Positions 58,331 to 64,000 of a DNA stretch of 64,000 nt are shown piece after piece. The notes below the pieces were generated by a model. That model saw nothing but the letters and a program-made list of their open reading frames with translations, ran no database searches and was not told where the DNA came from. Location: positions 60,958,736-61,022,735 of the forward strand of contig OX578137.1 of the NCBI GenBank assembly GCA_951213105.1. Reading direction: 5' to 3'. This DNA comes from Amaurobius ferox (Eukaryota; Arthropoda; Arachnida; Araneae; Amaurobiidae). A program made the position numbers and the translations under genes. Every line of letters starts with the position of its first letter. Within the stretch, counting starts at the first letter, position 1.

Positions 58331-61300
58331 GCTACGTTTCCCCCTCTCTGAGCAATCCGAGCAATGTTCCCTAACAGATCTAGTACTTCCACTTCAAAAT
58401 TATTCCAATGATAATATTTCCACTTCCAAAATATTCCAATCCAGTCAAATTCGACAACTAAAAGAAATGTTTCTTATTAAATTCGCTATTGAATAGGAAA
58501 ACCTGATGTATATTACAAGGCAGTTGGGTTTCACAGTCCTAGAGGACAGCTGGATTTTGCTGCTAGAACTACAGATAGGTTTTCGTTGTACAGGATAGGT
58601 GGGTTCATATTTTTATAATATATTCATTTGCATATTTAACATTCAGTAAAATAAACAATAAATGTGGACAATAAATGTGAATTATGCTGTCGATGTAAAA
58701 TCATTACGCTTGTCATTTGTAAATAGAAAGATAAATATTGGTAAAATCCTATTATAATTCACCTCATGATATATTTGTTGTTTCGTATATAACACGAAAT
58801 ACATTTCCGATGCATATTTAATATGATTTTCTAAATAAGAAATGAGTGCATATTTTAACAATTCCCATAAAATGAAACAACCGCAAATTATTCATATACT
58901 GCAGGCAGCAATACCTGAATGATTAAAACAACATTTCACGACCATTAGTTAAATATAAAGCCAATTGTTCGTAATATGAAACTTCTGTCATGATCCCTTT
59001 TACTCTAATTACTGCTGTCATTTCGAGATTTTACCTTTGTAGTAAGCTGGGTAAATCGAAACGAGGATCCATAATGTAAGTCTTGTTCAGAAGGTTTCAT
59101 TGAACCTATCAGATGGTATGTGAACGACAAATTAAATAGAAATAAACTTCGAAACCTGGTTTTGGCGTTCGTTGCTGAAAAGAGCTGTTCTTGTTAGGAG
59201 CATTAATTTATATTTGAAGGACAAATGCGCATCCGCGTGCGTTTGATGTGTTTAGGTGTAGTTTCATCTTTTTGAATGACGGTCGGGAAATTGTTTACCA
59301 ACTATTTACGGAGGTTCAATCGGAGATATGGATGATACATGATCCATGTATCCATGTGACACAGTAGGTCCGTCGTGCGGTTGATGTGACTTTAGTTTCG
59401 TAGTTTGATAATTTTGAATGTTAAAATATTTCTTGTTCTTTTTGACACTAAAATATTCGTATTTGAGGGATATTGGATATTCAGGTTTATTGTGGTTATG
59501 TAAAGAACTACTATAAGGAAACGTGTAAATACTTAGAGAGATTAAAGCAAGCAAGTGAAAGTGTTAGGGAAAATTTCTGCATAAAACTGAAATAACCGCA
59601 GCACGAGGCACCTCTCGACTGTCTCATATACTGATATTATATATATATATATATATATATATTGCTTAGGTTCATTTGTATTCTACTCAGTATCAGAATG
59701 ATTGAAAACATGTACTGTATATATTCTGGTATAAATCTCTTCATATATAGACGAGAAAATGTATGAATCTCTTCTTGTGACCACATTTCAAACAAATGAA
59801 TATTTATAAAAGACTATGCCCAGCAATTAAATAGACACTTATTAGAGAGAGAGTTTGAAGCAATGCTTTATTGAAGGATTTTAACAATATATTAAACATT
59901 GACAAAATCCTAGTCTGTATTCGAATTGAAAAATAAATCCGTAGTGGTCTATATACATATTGTAAAATAATGTCCAAATTTGACTAATACTCATTTTGTA
60001 ACTTGGCATTTTCTTATTTTTTTAACTAACTCGTGGATAAGTTGACCTTCTTCTTTGAGAGACAATTTTTGCACGAAATATTTCAGCTTATACAGTGTGG
60101 ATTTGCATAGCTGGAGAAGCAGATATATTATCATATATTAACATTCACATTTTCAGGATTATAATACAAATTAATTAACCACAAATTGTCGCAGTGCTGC
60201 GAATAGCAATTCTTAAATAATTAAAACAACATTAATATGTAATCAATAAATCATGGGTACAACAATTCTAGCTATTAGACTATTGTTCTTAAATTGTTCT
60301 ACTCATGTCTGTTCATTGAAGATTTTATTCGTGTTAAACTATGTAAAACTAAGCATTATCGTTTAACTAAGTATACTCTGAGCTATGTAAAGCACGCATG
60401 TGCCTGTGCGTATTATATATTAAACATATTAGTTTATTATAAGTTTTTTAATTATTAATAAAATAGACGGATGCGCTTTAATTAAACCGAAAGATGAACT
60501 TATGAATCAAGGATTAATTATTCAAGAATAAAAATTAGATGTGGAGAGGGGAGGGGGTGTAGCGTATGTGTTTAAAAGGGCACATACAAAAACAGCTGAA
60601 CGATTAAGCTGAATAATGATAATTGTAAAAGTGAAAAATGAAGGTATAAATATTACTACAGCATTTTTTTCTTCAAAAATTCATCCCAAAATGTAATATC
60701 AATTAAGATTTTATAAGTAAACCGGTATACAAAGCTTAATGTCAATTGGAGTACGAGTTTAAAGGTAAAAGCTCATACAAATGAGTCAAACTGTTGGATT
60801 GGAAAGTGATACTTCAAGTAATAAAAAAATTAACTTGAAAATTTAATTAAATTTAAAATGTTATTTGTTTAAACTTTAATTATTCAAACGTTTTCATTTT
60901 GAGCTATTATTTTTGGCCTATAACTTTTGAGCTATAAATGGTTACTTTTGCATCATAATCAGCAATACTTTCGTTTCTGAAAGCAATAGTTTTGTTGCAA
61001 TCTAACGCGCAAGAAACATGCTCGTATATCAAAATAAAATTTTAAGAAATTCATGATCATTATATAATTTTTAAAAATATTATTATCAGATTCACCTTAC
61101 TGAAAAAATTATCATATATGCTACAGGTATTCACTTGTTAACCATAAAATCTTTGGGTATTATCGTTGCATAGGATAAAAGGTACACAATAAAACGGGAG
61201 GCATGGGTATTCACTTTGTTTATGGCACTTTTAAGAGTCTTGAAGCCCCATTATTGTTTCTATTTTATTTCGTAGGATCCAATAATGTTCATTAAATGAT

Positions 61301-62190
61301 GGTTCTTTAAATATTTTATATGCTATGATAGAGCAAAAATTTGATACTTTGCAATAATGCTACAAAGCTAAAGGCTAAGGAAAATCAAATTTCTACTCGC
61401 ACAATCATCAGAATATGTAGGCAGAAAACAATAAGAACTAGGGCTAGTTCTACTGCAATCATGAAAAGAATACATAACATACAAAAAATAAGCAAAGTAC
61501 TGTAATAAAAAGAAGTATAAATTTATATCGAGTTCCAAACCGCACTTCATTTCTAACTGTAAAAATGATTTGAAAATTTATGGGGATATTTATAGCCTCT
61601 CATTTTGATGAGTTTAGTACAGATTTAAGCAGTAAAAAATAAAATGACAGCCCAAAATACTTCTCTGGGTGCTTGAAGGAAATTAAGTACCTCTTAAAAA
61701 TCACATCGTAAATTTAAAAAAAATATCATGCATTCAATGCAGCAGTTTTTCTAAAATATTAGAAATTCTGATTTTAGAGGGAAAGGACTTGGAATGGTCT
61801 TAGCGACTGATCTCGCCAAATATCAACAGGATTTTGCAAATGATAATTGAATCAAATTCACCAATTAAATATGCCAGCTTTTTTTAACAACTTCAATAAC
61901 GTTACTAAATTGTATATATATGGTCCTGGAGGTATATCGTGTTCACATATTCAAGGAAGACATACAAATATGCGGGTATCATTCAGAAAGTTTTTCATTC
62001 TTACAAAGAAATGCATAAAATGTGTATATACACAAAAGTTTGAGAGTCCGAATTTTGATCCTACGATATATTCCCGTATTGTTAGAAGAATAAATACATG
62101 GATATAGTACGTATATGTTCATATATTTACAGTCTGTTAAATCAACGTCCTTCTTAGAGTCGACAGACTTTTACAATCACTGTCTAGGAA
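58331..62190. other. Unassigned stretch with a TA microsatellite
   Basis: A TA run lies at 59637-59662 and a G-rich patch at 60544-60556. Otherwise it is AT-rich sequence with short frames and no recognisable domain or repeat. Confidence 0.5.
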
Positions 62191-62196
62191 AGTTGC

Positions 62197-62225
62197 ATCC
62201 ATCCTAATCGCCGATTAGGATGGAT
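62197..62225. repeat. Perfect 14-bp hairpin with one-base centre
   Basis: ATCCATCCTAATCG, then C, then the exact complement CGATTAGGATGGAT. The surroundings are AT-rich and show no related sequence. Confidence 0.9.
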
Positions 62226-62448
62226 TTCGTGAGATAGTGTATATGAAATACTATTAAAATATTGCAAAACTATACACATAATTTTAAAGAAATCTCCGTA
62301 ATTTATAGAGCAAACATTCCTGCTTATAGATGTTTTTCAAGTGCTAAATTATTTTCAATTGTCTAAACTATTTTTCTTGCTTCAACTATGTATCATATGT
62401 ATAATATCTTCCTTGATACAACATTAAACGAATCAAGAGTGGCAACTA

Positions 62449-62475
62449 GTTTTAAAGGCGGTTTGCCTTTAAAAC
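62449..62475. repeat. 11-bp hairpin, five-base loop
   Basis: GTTTTAAAGGC, loop GGTTT, then GCCTTTAAAAC. No T run or other terminator-like context. Confidence 0.85.
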
Positions 62476-64000
62476 CAGCCTATTTTGCCAGTTTAAGAAT
62501 TTACCCACATTCGCCAAACTAGGTCACAATTAAAGCATAGGAAATAAAAGCACACAGTATAGCACAGAAAACTTTATATTAAATGCAGAAAAATATTGGA
62601 TATTTGTAGACTAGTGTAATGTAAAAAAGTTCGGTTTTATAATTATTGCAATAAAAAGTTTGTGGTTAAAATATGTTCTGAAATTAATTGCACTTTTTGA
62701 CTTTTATTTCCGAATTATCGAAACTTTCAGCAAACTCCCCCCAAATTTTGCTATTTGTTTCTGCGCCAAAATTATTGCCTTAAGTTTGATCCTCATGGAT
62801 GTATTTAAACGTTACTTCAATTATTTTATAGTTTTACCTGACTTTGATTTATTTAGAGAACGAAATTGCCAAGGTTTTTGTTTTGAAATTTGTATGCGTG
62901 TAAATTGGAAAGAGTTGTGTTGAAGTTGAGTTGTGTTGAGTTATGTTGAATACTAGAGATAGAGGCTCCAAATTTTCTTTTAAAACTTGCATAATCGTTT
63001 CTTTCATTTTGTTAAGATTAAAATTAATAGTCTTTAACCACGTCATTAATTATGTCCATGATTATGGACAGTTGTTAAATATTTATCATAAGTTAACATT
63101 TATTTTCGGTCCCCTTATCGACGCTGTCCATCTTTCTGAATACCTTATCTATCAACCTTATCTGTTTATACTGCAATTCAGTCAATAATTTAAAGTCGTA
63201 TGTAAGTCACTGAAGTTTGAAAATCATCCAAAGATTGAGAAACCAGAACTAACTACCACTGAAACAACATATGAAAATATTCTTATTGGTAATATTCAAT
63301 TGCCATGTTCATGTTTTCATATATAGACACATACTGGAGGTTATAGCTTTTAAAACTAGGAACTTTTCTGAAGTCAAATCGCCTCACAAACATATGTTAT
63401 GCATATCTTATTTTATAATCAAAACCTTTTATTTAAAGTGTTGTTCATTTTTAAAAATTAAACATCCGTAAACATTTACATTTATTGCATGTAATATTAC
63501 ATTTGAAGTTTTACATTAATTATCCGCAGAAATGAACACAATTTTATTTTTTCAATTTAGGTTCATATGGCGAAAATATTGAAAATTTAAACTTTTCTCT
63601 TATCTTTCTGGGCACCGGAATTGATAGTTAAAGTTAAATTTGCACTTTTCAGACAGGATCTCAATTTCGTTTTTAACAATATCTCAGGATTTTTTAAATC
63701 TCAATTAACGTACAAATAAATAATTCCAAACTTTTGTGTCAAAGTCATGTATATTTTTCACAATAAAATATGTTTTATACTCATGTTTTGTAAATTTTAT
63801 AAATATAAAAATATATTTACCACTTGGGAAAGAACTTTGGTTCAAGAATTTCGTTCCGCTGATATTTTGCAACAAACGAAAATTATTTCCACTCAAAGTA
63901 AATGAATAACCAAAATAGAAATCTGTAACTGATGATTCCTGCACTCATAGGTTAAGCGAGCTAAGTAATTACATGAAGAGGGACACCGAACTTAGTTACA
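62476..64000. other. Unassigned right end of the window
   Basis: AT-rich with several short overlapping frames on both strands and no recognisable domain. A GTTGAAGTTGAGTTGTGTTG run near 62920-62948 is mildly repetitive. Confidence 0.5.

Overview
The window is AT-rich eukaryotic repeat DNA, most likely from an arthropod and possibly an arachnid. The clues are the transposase families, the kind of Helitron and SINE present, and the dispersed repeats carrying TCTG runs; none fixes a species. I recognise no host protein-coding exon, rRNA gene or convincing tRNA gene. The only long intact reading frame belongs to a retrotransposon. Almost everything else that can be explained is transposable-element sequence of several classes, often nested.

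Layout. 1-9.3 kb: two non-autonomous Helitrons in opposite orientation (35-3406, with duplicated 3' ends; 7832-9227). Between them lie dispersed repeats, a piggyBac-type MITE with TTAA target sites (5037-5281) and a tRNA-derived SINE. 9.5-17.1 kb: copies of three unnamed dispersed families, here called B, F and M-D, one of them a B element nested in an M-D element. 17.5-18.9 kb: a decayed Tc1-like transposon. 20.5-32.1 kb: a complete Ty3/gypsy LTR retrotransposon of 11,579 bp with 1,199-bp LTRs that look identical, a GTTA target duplication, and one continuous gag-pol frame. 32.2-36.1 kb: microsatellite, further B and M-D copies, and family C interrupted by a SINE.

36-52 kb is mostly unassigned and holds inverted-repeat elements: 38058-38384, 39300-39465, a foldback element with a tandemly duplicated core (46212-46855), and a Mutator-like element with long terminal inverted repeats and a 9-bp target duplication (48529-49776). 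52.6-54.5 kb: a SINE, then a diverged tandem array containing a 47-bp minisatellite arranged as a four-monomer higher-order repeat. 54.5-64 kb: a mariner-type transposase remnant at 57.4 kb, a 20-bp tandem repeat at 58.2 kb, and otherwise unassigned sequence.

The retrotransposon is the only unit whose parts can be read as working together. Its LTRs would drive and end the genomic RNA, and a primer-binding site and polypurine tract flank the internal region. The single polyprotein supplies Gag, protease, reverse transcriptase, RNase H and integrase. Its unusual parts are non-coding: a leader with a reiterated motif, a 19-A run just before the probable start codon, a U5 hairpin, and a 2.3-kb 3' region with stretches almost free of C on the RNA-sense strand.
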